The notes beneath the pieces are model-generated. The model made no database searches, had not been told where the DNA came from, and saw only the letters and a program-made list of their open reading frames with translations. From Sphingobacterium paucimobilis HER1398 (GTDB taxonomy: Bacteria; Bacteroidota; Bacteroidia; Sphingobacteriales; Sphingobacteriaceae), in NCBI RefSeq assembly GCF_000416985.1, contig NZ_ATDL01000004.1, positions 186,001 through 250,000 on the forward strand: a DNA stretch of 64,000 nucleotides. Direction: 5' to 3'. Both the position numbers and the translations under genes were made by a program. Shown here piece by piece: positions 36,867 through 45,211 of the stretch. Numbering within the stretch: position 1 is the stretch's first letter; each line of letters begins with the position of its first letter.

Positions 36867-38228
36867 ATGAAAAAAGCACGAGTATTAGTTGTAGATGATG
36901 ATCAAGACTTGTTGACTGCCGTAAGGATACTCTTGCGTCCGCTGGTCAACGAGGTGATTATTGAGCGTAATCCGGAAAATTTGCTTAGTATTCTGTCGAA
37001 AAACACGATAGATCTGGTGTTGTTGGATATGAATTTTAAAAGTGCAATCAATACCGGTAATGAAGGATTGTTTTGGTTGGGGAAGATAAAAGAGGCTTAT
37101 CCACATATTCGGGTCATTATGATCACAGCTTATGGTGCAGTCGATCTAGCGGTTCGCTCGCTGAAATTGGGGGCTTCCGATTTTATTGTAAAGCCTTGGA
37201 TTAACGAGCATTTGTTGAATACCCTAGAATCGACCTACAGCGAGACGAGAGAGAAAGGGAAGAAAAAGAATGTGCAGGCATCGCGCGAAGAAGAAGAGTT
37301 GGTAGGGAAGTCTGCTGTAATGGAGGATCTGCAGTACAAAATAGATAAAGTGGCACCGACAGAGGCCAATATCCTTATTCTAGGGGAGAATGGTACGGGA
37401 AAAGACTTAATTGCGAGAGCGCTGCATGGCCGCTCGTTGCGGAATAAAGGGCCGTATGTGAAGGTGGATGTCGGGGCGCTCACGGAGACGCTTTTCGAAA
37501 GTGAGTTATTCGGGTATAAGAAAGGAGCGTTCACAGATGCAAGGGAGGATCGGGTAGGTCGTTTTGAAGTGGCTGATAAAGGAACTTTATTCTTAGATGA
37601 GATTGGTAATATTAGTCTACATCAGCAGGCAAAGTTGCTTAGTGTTCTGCAGAATAGACAGGTTATGCCGCTGGGATCTTCAATAGGAGTCGATATCGAT
37701 ATTCGCTTATTGAGTGCGACGAATGTCCCTCTTAGGGCACTGGCTGAAGAAAGCCGGTTCCGAAAAGACCTTATCTATAGGATTAATACGGTCGAGATTC
37801 AGGTACCGCCATTACGTGAGCGTGGGGATGATGTGGTACTTCTTGCCAATCATTTTCTGGTTTTTTACAATAAAAAATATCATAAAAGTATCGAAGGCTT
37901 CGAAAGGAATGCTATCTCAAAATTGAAATCTTATCACTTTCCTGGCAACGTTCGAGAGCTGCAATACAGCGTGGAGAGAGCCGTTATTATGAGTGAGGGG
38001 AGTAGCATTAGCGAGCATGATATTTTGTTCTCTCCTATTGAACAGGCTTCTTTGGTAGATACTTCGATGGAAAGAGTGGAATATGGGAATCAAAGTTTGG
38101 AGGAATTGGAAAGAAAAGCTATTCAATCGGCTATTGAACGTTATAATGGGAATATTAGCAAGGCTGCAAAGGAATTGGGCTTGACCAGGGCTGCTTTATA
38201 TAGAAGGATGGAAAAATATAATATTTGA
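36867..38228 (+). CDS. NtrC-type sigma-54 response regulator
   Basis: A 453-residue three-domain activator. The receiver (1-120) has the acidic pair in LVVDDDQ, phospho-acceptor Asp54 (LVLLDMNF) and Lys109 in FIVKPW. The AAA+ domain has Walker A GENGTGKD (173-180), ESELFGYKKGAFTDA (the sigma-54-contact loop reads GAFTDA instead of GAFTGA), and FLDEIGN. The C-terminal Fis-type helix-turn-helix (NISKAAKELGLTRAALYRRMEKY) binds DNA. The ATG at 36867 was chosen over a TTG one codon earlier. Kinase partner follows after three bases. Confidence 0.95.
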   Translation: MKKARVLVVDDDQDLLTAVRILLRPLVNEVIIERNPENLLSILSKNTIDLVLLDMNFKSAINTGNEGLFWLGKIKEAYPHIRVIMITAYGAVDLAVRSLKLGASDFIVKPWINEHLLNTLESTYSETREKGKKKNVQASREEEELVGKSAVMEDLQYKIDKVAPTEANILILGENGTGKDLIARALHGRSLRNKGPYVKVDVGALTETLFESELFGYKKGAFTDAREDRVGRFEVADKGTLFLDEIGNISLHQQAKLLSVLQNRQVMPLGSSIGVDIDIRLLSATNVPLRALAEESRFRKDLIYRINTVEIQVPPLRERGDDVVLLANHFLVFYNKKYHKSIEGFERNAISKLKSYHFPGNVRELQYSVERAVIMSEGSSISEHDILFSPIEQASLVDTSMERVEYGNQSLEELERKAIQSAIERYNGNISKAAKELGLTRAALYRRMEKYNI

Positions 38229-38231
38229 TCA

Positions 38232-39566
38232 ATGGGGATATGGCGTTTTTTTCTTTTCCTGAAAGTCACCTTGTTGCTATTGGGCTGTGTTGGTACAGCT
38301 TATCTTGTGTTATTGGGTTATTGGTTATACGCTTTGGGGTCTTTTTTTATTCTCCTGATCTTGGCGTATCAATGGTTCAGGGTCGAACATAAATTACTGG
38401 GGTATGTGCTCGATTTTACGGAAGCCGTTCGCTATAAAGATTTTACGAGAAGGTTTGCCGTGAGAAGGCAAAATAGTGTTGAAGGAAAGCTGTTCTCTGC
38501 TTTTAATACGATCAATCAGGTCTATAAACAGATTAGTATAGATAAAGAGTTGCAACATCAGTATCTCAACAAGGTGATCAATATGCTGGACTCGGCCATT
38601 ATTTTTTATGCGGCGGAATCGGGTAAGGTCATTTGGATTAACGATGCATTTAAACAATTATTCAATACGCCTCATCTGGGAAACATAAAGGGGCTTATGA
38701 AAAGGCACTTGGATCTATATGATAAAATGCTGGGGCTAAGAGTTGGGAAGCCACAGACTGAAACAGTGGCTTCGATTCAAGGTAAGATTAAATTGCTCAT
38801 GAACAGTTCGGAATTTGAAACGCAGGAAGGTGTATTCCGGATTGTGGTGTGTCAGAATATCAACGAAGCTATTGATGAGGCGGAGACCAACGCGTGGCAG
38901 AAACTGCTTCGGGTATTGACGCATGAGATTATGAATTCCATTGCTCCGATCAGTTCTTTGGCGGAAACACTGCACGGACGTTTGGAAGGTGGCTATAAGG
39001 ATGAGGATATGGAGGATTTGAAGGTTGGTATCTATACCATAAAAAGGAGAAGTGAAGGGCTGTTGCAGTTTGCCAAAAGCTACAGATTGATCAATAGGGT
39101 AGATCAACCTGATTTTAAAGATGTTTTATTAATAGATCTTTTTGAAGATATTTATCAACTTCTTGAACCGACCATGCTGCAGAAAGGAATAAATGTGGAT
39201 ATTATCATTAAGGATAGAAGATTGGTTGTGAAAGCGGATAGGAATCTTATTGAGCAAGTGATTATCAATCTACTGTTGAATGCAATGGAAGCGGTATCAG
39301 GTTATGATTCGCCGTATATCAGTATTTCCGGTAAGATGCAGGATGATCGCATACAGATTCAGATTGCGGACAATGGAAAGGGAATGTCGGCTGATATACA
39401 AGAACAGATTTTTACTCCTTTTTTTACTACACGGAAAGCCGGTACGGGGGTGGGGCTTACTTTGAGTAAGCAGATCATGCTGGTTCATAATGGGAATATT
39501 ATGGTTGATAGTAAAGAAGGGGAAGGCAGCGTCTTTACTTTATATTTTGGAGGTGAGCAACTGTAA
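38232..39566 (+). CDS. Membrane sensor histidine kinase
   Basis: A 444-residue kinase and the cognate partner of the preceding regulator. Two N-terminal helices (about 8-28 and 30-48) leave almost no periplasmic loop, so it probably senses a signal in or below the membrane. A PAS-like segment (about 110-210) precedes the H-box HEIMNSIAPI with His231, the N-box NLLLNAMEAV, G1 DNGKGM and G2 GTGVGLTLS, giving a full ATP-binding lid. This NtrB-like form fits a sigma-54 regulator. Confidence 0.93.
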   Translation: MGIWRFFLFLKVTLLLLGCVGTAYLVLLGYWLYALGSFFILLILAYQWFRVEHKLLGYVLDFTEAVRYKDFTRRFAVRRQNSVEGKLFSAFNTINQVYKQISIDKELQHQYLNKVINMLDSAIIFYAAESGKVIWINDAFKQLFNTPHLGNIKGLMKRHLDLYDKMLGLRVGKPQTETVASIQGKIKLLMNSSEFETQEGVFRIVVCQNINEAIDEAETNAWQKLLRVLTHEIMNSIAPISSLAETLHGRLEGGYKDEDMEDLKVGIYTIKRRSEGLLQFAKSYRLINRVDQPDFKDVLLIDLFEDIYQLLEPTMLQKGINVDIIIKDRRLVVKADRNLIEQVIINLLLNAMEAVSGYDSPYISISGKMQDDRIQIQIADNGKGMSADIQEQIFTPFFTTRKAGTGVGLTLSKQIMLVHNGNIMVDSKEGEGSVFTLYFGGEQL

Positions 39567-39575
39567 GTTGAAAAC

Positions 39576-39611
39576 GGTCGATTCTTTAAACTGAGAACCG
39601 ACCATTTTTTT
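39576..39611 (+). terminator. Terminator of the tolC-regulator-kinase operon
   Basis: GGTCGATTCT pairs with AGAACCGACC (one mismatch) and is followed by a T7 run, ten bases after the kinase stop. The same hairpin lies next to the stop of the convergent GyrI-like gene. Confidence 0.82.
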
Positions 39612-39619
39612 GACAGGGA

Positions 39620-40078
39620 TTATTTTATTCCTATAAAAATATCTACCTCTGCGTTGTTCATATTTTGACTCCGTTCGTCGTATTGCTCGAAGTCGGATTG
39701 AAAGGTCCTGTCAAGATCGGTGTTCCAGATGTGTAGCCACTCGTTGTAAACTATATTCTCTTTCATATTCCCCTTGGCGGTGAATTTCTTGAATTTACCG
39801 CCATTGATGCGATGGGCGAGCATACCATCAGGTATATAGTCAATGCTGGCTACACGGCAACCTAATACGACACGATAGGGCTGGGTATGATCTCCTTCAT
39901 AATCTGTATACACGCTGTAGATAACATGGTCTATTTTATTGGGAATTTTATTTAAAATATCTTCTGCGAAAAAACGTTGCCATAGTGCAGGTATATCAAC
40001 GTCAGCTTTGCCAGGATCATTGCTGGTCAGGATAGAAATACCTATCAGTTCAAACGGGGCTACTTGTAAAAATTCCAT
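39620..40078 (-). CDS. GyrI-like / effector-binding-domain protein
   Basis: A 152-residue stand-alone effector-binding domain of the AraC E-bind/GyrI type, recognised from the pattern FELIGISILTSN ... DIPALWQRFFAEDILNKIPNKIDHVIYSVYTDYEGDHTQPYRVVLGCRV ... GGKFKKFTAKGNMKENIVYNEWLHIWNTDL ... FEQYD ... VDIFIGIK. Such domains bind hydrophobic small molecules and some are fused to regulators; here there is no DNA-binding part. It might bind or sequester a drug-like molecule, but that is inference. Confidence 0.85.
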   Translation of the reverse strand: MEFLQVAPFELIGISILTSNDPGKADVDIPALWQRFFAEDILNKIPNKIDHVIYSVYTDYEGDHTQPYRVVLGCRVASIDYIPDGMLAHRINGGKFKKFTAKGNMKENIVYNEWLHIWNTDLDRTFQSDFEQYDERSQNMNNAEVDIFIGIK

Positions 40079-40181
40079 AATATGATGTATTTAGTATAGA
40101 TCCACAAAATTAGTTCCGCTTTTGACAACTGCTTGTCAGTAGAGCAAAAGGAATAATACTGTTTCTTTTGGTTGAAAGTGT

Positions 40182-40189
40182 TAATTTTG
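40182..40189 (+). promoter_or_regulatory. -7-type promoter element abutting a start codon
   Basis: TAATTTTG matches the Bacteroidota -7 consensus TAnnTTTG and ends only four bases before the ATG at 40194. A start of transcription at the usual distance would fall at or next to that ATG, giving a leaderless mRNA. The -33 TTTG at 40167-40170 is closer than normal. Confidence 0.45.
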
Positions 40190-40193
40190 CCGA

Positions 40194-40649
40194 ATGCGAT
40201 ATTGGTGGCGTTTATGGTTTCATTTTTTTTCTTCTAATAGCCGTCATGGCACACATTCACCTTTTGTGTATAAATTGGCGGATGAGGCAATCTATGCTCG
40301 GTCTAAGGATATTTCTATTGAGGATAAGCGGGAGCGGTTGTTGTCCGATATTGCTGCTCACTTTGGCGTTGAGTATGTCGCTTCGGGTTCGGAAAATGGG
40401 CCGAATAGGGCTTGGATTGTTGATGAGACTATCGCTGATACCGAGCGATTGGCTACTCAATACACACAATTTAAATATTTGGTGATTCTTGACATCTATA
40501 AGAATAATGCGAGAAAACAGTTGTGGGAATCCATTTGTCGAGATTCCCGTTTTATCGTTTGTATAGATTTGTTTTACTATGGATTGGTTTTTTATAGAGA
40601 GGAACAGCCTAAAGAGCTTTTCAAGTTGCGTTTCCCATATTGGAGATAA
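40194..40649 (+). CDS. Shortened methyltransferase-like protein lacking the SAM-binding core
   Basis: A 151-residue protein. Its ends resemble a Bacteroidota class-I methyltransferase family of about 240 residues: HGTHSPFVYKLADEAIY at 18-34, and FIVCIDLFYYGLVFYREEQPKELFKLRFPYW at the C-terminus. Between them the glycine-rich SAM-binding segment (E/DxGxGxG type) and following strand-helix units are missing, and a short KYLVILDIYKNNARKQLWESI links the two. The reading frame is intact, so it is a deleted derivative that may still be expressed; catalytic methylation is unlikely. Family assignment rests on recall of end motifs. Confidence 0.6.
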   Translation: MRYWWRLWFHFFSSNSRHGTHSPFVYKLADEAIYARSKDISIEDKRERLLSDIAAHFGVEYVASGSENGPNRAWIVDETIADTERLATQYTQFKYLVILDIYKNNARKQLWESICRDSRFIVCIDLFYYGLVFYREEQPKELFKLRFPYWR

Positions 40650-40657
40650 GGATCTTT

Positions 40658-41803
40658 CTAAAAAGCTTCACTGACACTTAGATAGAATCCCGACTGTCTT
40701 TTTTCTCCTGTTCTTTTTTCTCCAAAAGCATAATCTAACCGGATGCTGCTACTGTGTTCTATACTAAAGAAATAACGAATTCCAGCGCCATAGCTTGGTA
40801 CAAGGCGGATTTTATGTTCTTCTGAAAACGTACTTCCTGTTCCGAGTAGACAGGCAACTCCAAAACGAGGCAGAAAGCGATAGCGTAGTTCTGTTTGTGC
40901 CGTGATGTAATTGTTGTCTTTGTAACGTCCTAGGTAGTAACCTCGCATACTCATATCTCCGCCGAGGTCCCTCATGGCGTAAAATGGAATGTTTTTTCCA
41001 TATGTTCCTCTATAGAGACCTTGGGTAGCTAAGCTTACTTTCTGGGAAAAGGGGTAATAGCCCCGAATGTCTATTTCTACCTGGCTTCCTTTGTAGTTGT
41101 CCTTCCCAAAAAAGTTTGGCGCATAAGCATATTTTGCTCTTCCATAGAAGCCTTTAGTCGTAAATGTTGTGACGTCGCGAGTGTCATATAGTGCTGAAAC
41201 TCCTAGCGCTAAAAATTGTCCACCGGTCTTGCCGTATATATTTTCGGATTCAAATATACCCCCTGTTTCGACATCCTGGAACTTAAAGTTGTCGTAGTTG
41301 GCATTTATACCTACATAAAGGTGAGGAGCCATTTTTTTTTCTACGTCGATTTTGAAACGATACAACTTTTGCTCTAGGTAATCCTCATCGGCTTTCCAAG
41401 TGTCGTTGCCTATTCCATAAAAGTTGAAAGGCCAGTCTCTTAAACGTATGTCTGTAAGTATGTGGTATTCGTTTCCTCTTGTCCATAGATCAGATGTTAT
41501 GTTTATCTTCTTTTGTTTTTCTGTAGTCACTGTTGCGATAAGCATAATATTAGAGGTTTTGCTCTGGAGGTCTGTTCTGTCCATATAGAAGTTGTATGCG
41601 CTGGCAACTCCTATTTCCAGACCCGTTTCTTGTGCATAAGCAAGTGCTGGTAAAAGCATAAAGCTTGGCCCCCGACTGCTATCAGTCGATGAAGAGAAAA
41701 CTTTTTTAATTACTCTTTTGATCAAGTTGTTTTCTTTTTGCGCTGTCGCTGTCAGCGATATACCTATTAATATAAGACTAAGTACTGATTTGTATGGATT
41801 CAT
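40658..41803 (-). CDS. Omp85/BamA-like outer-membrane beta-barrel (surface antigen family)
   Basis: A 381-residue barrel protein. A signal peptide (MNPYKSVLSLILIGISLTATAQ) is followed by amphipathic strands throughout, with the Omp85-type landmarks GVSALYDTRDVTTFTTKGFYG and LGGDMSMRGYYLGRYKDNNYITAQTELRYRF, and a final strand SGFYLSVSEAF ending in Phe as barrel-assembly substrates do. POTRA domains are absent, so this is a stand-alone barrel rather than BamA itself. It converges on the shortened methyltransferase-like gene with eight bases between. Confidence 0.85.
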   Translation of the reverse strand: MNPYKSVLSLILIGISLTATAQKENNLIKRVIKKVFSSSTDSSRGPSFMLLPALAYAQETGLEIGVASAYNFYMDRTDLQSKTSNIMLIATVTTEKQKKINITSDLWTRGNEYHILTDIRLRDWPFNFYGIGNDTWKADEDYLEQKLYRFKIDVEKKMAPHLYVGINANYDNFKFQDVETGGIFESENIYGKTGGQFLALGVSALYDTRDVTTFTTKGFYGRAKYAYAPNFFGKDNYKGSQVEIDIRGYYPFSQKVSLATQGLYRGTYGKNIPFYAMRDLGGDMSMRGYYLGRYKDNNYITAQTELRYRFLPRFGVACLLGTGSTFSEEHKIRLVPSYGAGIRYFFSIEHSSSIRLDYAFGEKRTGEKRQSGFYLSVSEAF

Positions 41804-42275
41804 GTAATGTGAAAATTCAAAGTCTCAAACTTAGATAAAATGGATTGAATTTTCGAAAGTGTGATACAAAATACATTAAAAAGAGTCGCTGTTAACAGAT
41901 CTTGCGCTAAGAGAGCGACGAGGTTATCGCTGTATAACAGATTTTTTTTACTAAAAATAGGTTGATATTCGAGGGATTCGTGAAATAGGTCTTTATCCGT
42001 AAAAATTATTTGGCTGCATATCAGTATGATGAGTGTTAAGAACTGTTTTTTTTAATAAAATATTTTTGATAAGTCATTTCTGTGTCTATCTTTGCATCAT
42101 CAAAAACGGAAACAATCGTTGTTTAAGTCGCTTTTGAGAACGTTCTTTAAGTAAGAAAAAAAAGAAAAAAGTTTTTTAAAAATCTCTTGCAAGTTTGAAA
42201 TAAAATTTTGATTTTTGCACTCGCTGTTCCAAGGTAACAGATTGTTCTTAGAGATTTAAAGAAAAATATATAAAA
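41804..42275. other. Gene-free 472-base region before the tRNA-tuf cluster
   Basis: No credible coding frame was seen. It carries the promoter at 42065-42094 and about 170 bases of transcribed leader before the first tRNA, including a small AACAA/TTGTT dyad near 42110. Nothing else was recognised. Confidence 0.6.
42065..42094 (+). promoter_or_regulatory. Promoter of the tRNA-tuf operon
   Basis: TTTG at 42065-42068 and TATCTTTG at 42087-42094 match the -33 and -7 boxes of Bacteroidota vegetative promoters with an 18-base spacer. The rplK promoter has the same -7 sequence and spacer. The first tRNA starts 182 bases downstream. Confidence 0.8.
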
Positions 42276-42348
<73 letters not shown>

Positions 42349-42376
42349 CTAAAAATGCGGCGTAAGTTGCAGGTCT

Positions 42377-42457
42377 GGGGGGGTTCCAGAGCGGTCAAAT
42401 GGGACGGACTGTAAATCCGTTGCTTCGGCTTCGAAGGTTCGAATCCTTCTCCCCCCA
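42377..42457 (+). tRNA. tRNA-Tyr (anticodon GTA)
   Basis: An 81-base class-II tRNA with a seven-G acceptor 5' strand, anticodon stem ACGGA/TCCGT around loop CTGTAAA, and a long variable arm (TGCTTCGGCTTCG region), as expected for bacterial tRNA-Tyr. Anticodon GTA reads TAC/TAT. Confidence 0.95.
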
Positions 42458-42491
42458 CACTTTTTTTCTGACCTTTTGAAAAAGGTCAAAA

Positions 42492-42564
42492 GCGGAAGTA
42501 GCTCAGTTGGTAGAGCGATAGCCTTCCAAGCTATAGGTCGCGAGTTCGAACCTCGTCTTCCGCT
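42492..42564 (+). tRNA. tRNA-Gly (anticodon TCC)
   Basis: A 73-base cloverleaf with acceptor GCGGAAG/CTTCCGC, anticodon stem ATAGC/GCTAT around loop CTTCCAA and T-loop TTCGAAC. Anticodon TCC reads GGA/GGG. Confidence 0.95.
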
Positions 42565-42651
42565 CTTTAATTTCAAGGTTTTCAGTCTCTATCTTTTCGT
42601 AAATTTATGATGTTAGGTGGGGGCATAAATCTGTAAATAAGCTTTTATAAA

Positions 42652-42723
<72 letters not shown>

Positions 42724-42798
42724 CGATAACTTAAGTTTATTATTTTTTTTGTATAAAATTTAATAAAGAATATTTAATAATTACTAATTCGCATAAAC

Positions 42799-43983
42799 AT
42801 GGCAAAAGAGAAATTTGACCGTAGTAAACCACACTTAAACATTGGTACGATCGGTCACGTTGACCACGGTAAAACAACCACTACAGCTGCTATTTCAAAA
42901 GTATTGGCTGATAAAGGTTTTTCAGAAGCTCGTTCATTTGATTCAATTGACTCTGCTCCTGAGGAGAAAGAGCGTGGTATCACAATCAACACGTCTCACG
43001 TAGAATACCAAACAGCTAACCGTCACTATGCACACGTTGACTGTCCAGGTCACGCCGATTACGTTAAAAACATGGTAACTGGTGCTGCTCAGATGGACGG
43101 TGCTATCATCGTAGTTGCTGCTACTGATGGTCCTATGCCTCAAACTCGTGAGCACATCCTATTGGCTCGTCAGGTTGGTGTTCCTGCGTTAGTAGTTTTC
43201 ATGAACAAAACTGACTTAGTTGATGACCCTGAGTTGTTAGACTTAGTTGAAATGGAAGTTCGTGAGTTATTGTCTTTCTACGAATTCCCAGGTGACGATA
43301 TTCCAGTAGTAAAAGGTTCTGCTTTAGGAGCGTTGAACGGTGAAACTGAGTGGGTTGATAAAATCATGGAATTAATGGATGCTGTAGATAACTACATTCC
43401 AATTCCTCCACGTTTGACAGATCTTCCATTCTTGATGCCAGTAGAGGACGTATTCTCGATCACTGGTCGTGGTACTGTTGCTACAGGTCGTATCGAAAGA
43501 GGTGTAATCAACTCTGGTGATCCAGTTGAAATCTTAGGTATGGGTGCTGAGAACTTGAAATCTACAGTAACAGGTGTTGAGATGTTCCGTAAAATTTTGG
43601 ATTACGGTGAGGCTGGTGATAACGTAGGTTTATTGTTGCGTGGTATTGAGAAAACTGATATCAAACGTGGTATGGTTATCTGTAAACCAGGTTCAGTAAC
43701 TCCTCACGATAACTTCAAAGCTGAGGTTTACGTATTGTCAAAAGCAGAAGGTGGACGTCACACTCCATTCTTTAACAAATACCGTCCTCAATTCTATTTC
43801 CGTACAACAGACGTAACAGGAGAAATCGCGTTACCAGAAGGTACTGAGATGGTTATGCCTGGTGATAACGTTACAATCACTGTTAAGTTGATTAACCCTA
43901 TCGCTATGGAGAAAGGTCTACGTTTCGCTATCCGTGAAGGTGGTCGTACAGTAGGTGCTGGTCAGGTAACTGAAATTTTATAA
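42799..43983 (+). CDS. tuf: Translation elongation factor Tu
   Basis: GTPase that delivers aminoacyl-tRNA to the ribosomal A site. The 394-residue protein has G1 GHVDHGKT (19-26), switch region [15 protein letters not shown]3 [13 protein letters not shown]4 NKTD, and G5 SALGAL, followed by beta-barrel domains 2 and 3 ending AGQVTEIL. Codons favour CGT, GGT and other frequent codons, consistent with very high expression. It closes the tRNA-tuf operon and is followed by a terminator. Confidence 0.98.
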   Translation: MAKEKFDRSKPHLNIGTIGHVDHGKTTTTAAISKVLADKGFSEARSFDSIDSAPEEKERGITINTSHVEYQTANRHYAHVDCPGHADYVKNMVTGAAQMDGAIIVVAATDGPMPQTREHILLARQVGVPALVVFMNKTDLVDDPELLDLVEMEVRELLSFYEFPGDDIPVVKGSALGALNGETEWVDKIMELMDAVDNYIPIPPRLTDLPFLMPVEDVFSITGRGTVATGRIERGVINSGDPVEILGMGAENLKSTVTGVEMFRKILDYGEAGDNVGLLLRGIEKTDIKRGMVICKPGSVTPHDNFKAEVYVLSKAEGGRHTPFFNKYRPQFYFRTTDVTGEIALPEGTEMVMPGDNVTITVKLINPIAMEKGLRFAIREGGRTVGAGQVTEIL

Positions 43984-44007
43984 TCTGTCTAGATTATTCT
44001 AACAAAT

Positions 44008-44047
44008 AAATAAGCTAGTCGGCTGATGCTGATTAGCTTATTTTTTT
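44008..44047 (+). terminator. Terminator of tuf
   Basis: AAATAAGCTAGTC (44008-44020) pairs with GATTAGCTTATTT (44031-44043; one G-U pair), loop of ten bases, and a T-run continues to 44047. It ends the tuf transcript 24 bases past the stop. Confidence 0.88.
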
Positions 44048-44092
44048 CTTTTAGCACGGAATGTATTTTTCGGAAATAAAAGATGAGAAATA

Positions 44093-44124
44093 TTTGCTGC
44101 AAATGGTTTAAAATACTATATTTG
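44093..44124 (+). promoter_or_regulatory. Promoter of tRNA-Trp-secE-nusG
   Basis: TTTG at 44093-44096 and TATATTTG at 44117-44124 match the Bacteroidota -33/-7 boxes with a 20-base spacer. The tRNA begins 21 bases after the -7 box. Confidence 0.75.
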
Positions 44125-44144
44125 CAACACAAAATAAGAAATAC

Positions 44145-44215
44145 ACGGGCATAGTTTAAAGGTAGAACGAAGGTCTCCAAAACCTTTGGTCTGGGTTCGA
44201 GTCCTGGTGCCCGTG
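44145..44215 (+). tRNA. tRNA-Trp (anticodon CCA)
   Basis: A 71-base cloverleaf with acceptor ACGGGCA/TGCCCGT, discriminator G, anticodon stem AAGGT/ACCTT around loop CTCCAAA and T-loop TTCGAGT. Anticodon CCA reads TGG. It lies 25 bases before secE and is probably co-transcribed with it. Confidence 0.95.
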
Positions 44216-44240
44216 CATAATAACTTAAATAATCAAAACA

Positions 44241-44432
44241 ATGGCTAACGTACTTGGTTTTTTTAAAGAGTCATACGAAGAGATCACGCAAAAGGTAACT
44301 TGGCCCACTTGGGCACAGTTGCAAAACCATGCAGTGGTCGTACTTATAGCTTCCTTAATAATCGCTTTAGTGGTGTTGGCAATGGATAAGGCTTCAAGCA
44401 ATATTTTGGAGTTATTGTACGGTACTAAGTAA
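44241..44432 (+). CDS. secE: Preprotein translocase subunit SecE
   Basis: A 63-residue single-helix SecE that clamps SecY in the Sec translocon. The conserved amphipathic segment FFKESYEEITQKVTWPTWAQLQNHAVVVLIAS shows the KVTWP motif before the membrane helix (about 32-52). This is the short form usual outside Proteobacteria. It lies between tRNA-Trp and nusG, as in most bacteria. Confidence 0.95.
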   Translation: MANVLGFFKESYEEITQKVTWPTWAQLQNHAVVVLIASLIIALVVLAMDKASSNILELLYGTK

Positions 44433-44445
44433 TCATCTATTTGTT

Positions 44446-44991
44446 ATGGCAGATCAAACGTTGAAATGGTACGTAGTGCGTGCTGTGAGTGGAAAAGAGA
44501 AGAAGGTAAAACAGTATATAGAAGCTGAAGTAAACCGTTTGGGTATACAGCATTTGATTCCTCAGGTGCTGATTCCAATGGAAAAATATTACCAGATGCG
44601 TGATGGGAAAAAGGTAGCTAAAGAACGTAACTATTATCCAGGTTATGTATTGATCGAGGCTGCTTTGGATGGTGAGATTGAACACGTAATCAAAAACTTA
44701 AACAGTGTTATCGGTTTCTTGGGTGATAAGGCAGGTGTTGCTATTCCTTTGCGTCAGACTGAAATCAACCGTATCTTAGGTAAAGTTGATGAGATGGCTG
44801 AGCAAGGAGAGTCTATTAATATGGCTTATTTTGTTGGAGAATCTGTGAAAGTTGTCGATGGACCGTTCAATGGATTTACGGGTGAGGTTGAAGAAGTGCA
44901 TGAAGATAAAAAGAAATTAACAGTTATGGTTAAAGTTTTTGGACGTAAGACTCCTCTGGAACTTAACTATATGCAAGTTGAGAAAGAATAA
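44446..44991 (+). CDS. nusG: Transcription termination/antitermination protein NusG
   Basis: Binds RNA polymerase and links transcription to translation and Rho. The 181-residue protein has the NGN domain starting LKWYVVRAVSGKEKKVKQYI, with PGYVLIEAAL, and a C-terminal KOW domain GESVKVVDGPFNGFTGEVEEVHEDKKKLTVMVKVFGRKTPLELNYMQVEK. Spacing to secE (13 bases) and the terminator right after it show secE-nusG as one unit separate from rplK. Confidence 0.96.
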   Translation: MADQTLKWYVVRAVSGKEKKVKQYIEAEVNRLGIQHLIPQVLIPMEKYYQMRDGKKVAKERNYYPGYVLIEAALDGEIEHVIKNLNSVIGFLGDKAGVAIPLRQTEINRILGKVDEMAEQGESINMAYFVGESVKVVDGPFNGFTGEVEEVHEDKKKLTVMVKVFGRKTPLELNYMQVEKE

Positions 44992-45014
44992 CGGCTGTAA
45001 AGCATTAAGATATT

Positions 45015-45047
45015 AAAAACCCTGTTCACATTTTGAACAGGGTTTTT
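45015..45047 (+). terminator. Terminator after nusG
   Basis: A 14-bp perfect stem AAAAACCCTGTTCA / TGAACAGGGTTTTT with a 5-base loop. It separates the secE-nusG transcript from the ribosomal protein/RNA polymerase operon. Confidence 0.92.
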
Positions 45048-45074
45048 ATTTATAGTTATTTTTGACAATTAGTT

Positions 45075-45104
45075 TTTGTAATTTAAAACTAATCATTATC
45101 TTTG
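45075..45104 (+). promoter_or_regulatory. Promoter of rplKAJL-rpoBC
   Basis: TTTG at 45075-45078 and TATCTTTG at 45097-45104, spacer 18 bases, match the Bacteroidota vegetative promoter and have the same -7 and spacer as the tRNA-tuf promoter. The rplK start codon lies 108 bases after the -7 box. Confidence 0.82.
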
Positions 45105-45115
45105 CACCTCGTTTG

Positions 45116-45140
45116 GTTGTGTAAACTTCGGTTTTACAAC
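45116..45140 (+). promoter_or_regulatory. UUCG-capped hairpin in the rplK mRNA leader
   Basis: GTTGTGTAAAC / GTTTTACAAC folds around a TTCG tetraloop with one bulged T and one G-U pair, starting about seven bases past the predicted transcription start. A leader hairpin here could be a binding site for autoregulation by L1, as known for rplK-rplA operons in other bacteria; not shown for this sequence. Confidence 0.5.
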
Positions 45141-45211
45141 TCCTCGAAATAAATGTTACAGTTTGCTTCCAACTTACTAACAAACATTTAACAAATTAAA
45201 TAACAAACAAA

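Noticed and set aside
40168..40485. A 105-residue overlapping frame in the 40.2-kb gene
   Set aside because: It is a +1 alternative to the frame with HGTHSPFVY and the conserved C-terminal motif, and reads as low-complexity hydrophobic sequence.
42194..42217. Second promoter just before the first tRNA
   Set aside because: GATTTTTG lacks the TA of the -7 box and its spacing to TTTG is only 12 bases, so the upstream match at 42065-42094 is preferred.
42349..42576. A 75-residue minus-strand frame across the tRNA genes
   Set aside because: It overlaps three intact tRNA genes in antisense and is a well-known false-positive type of gene call.
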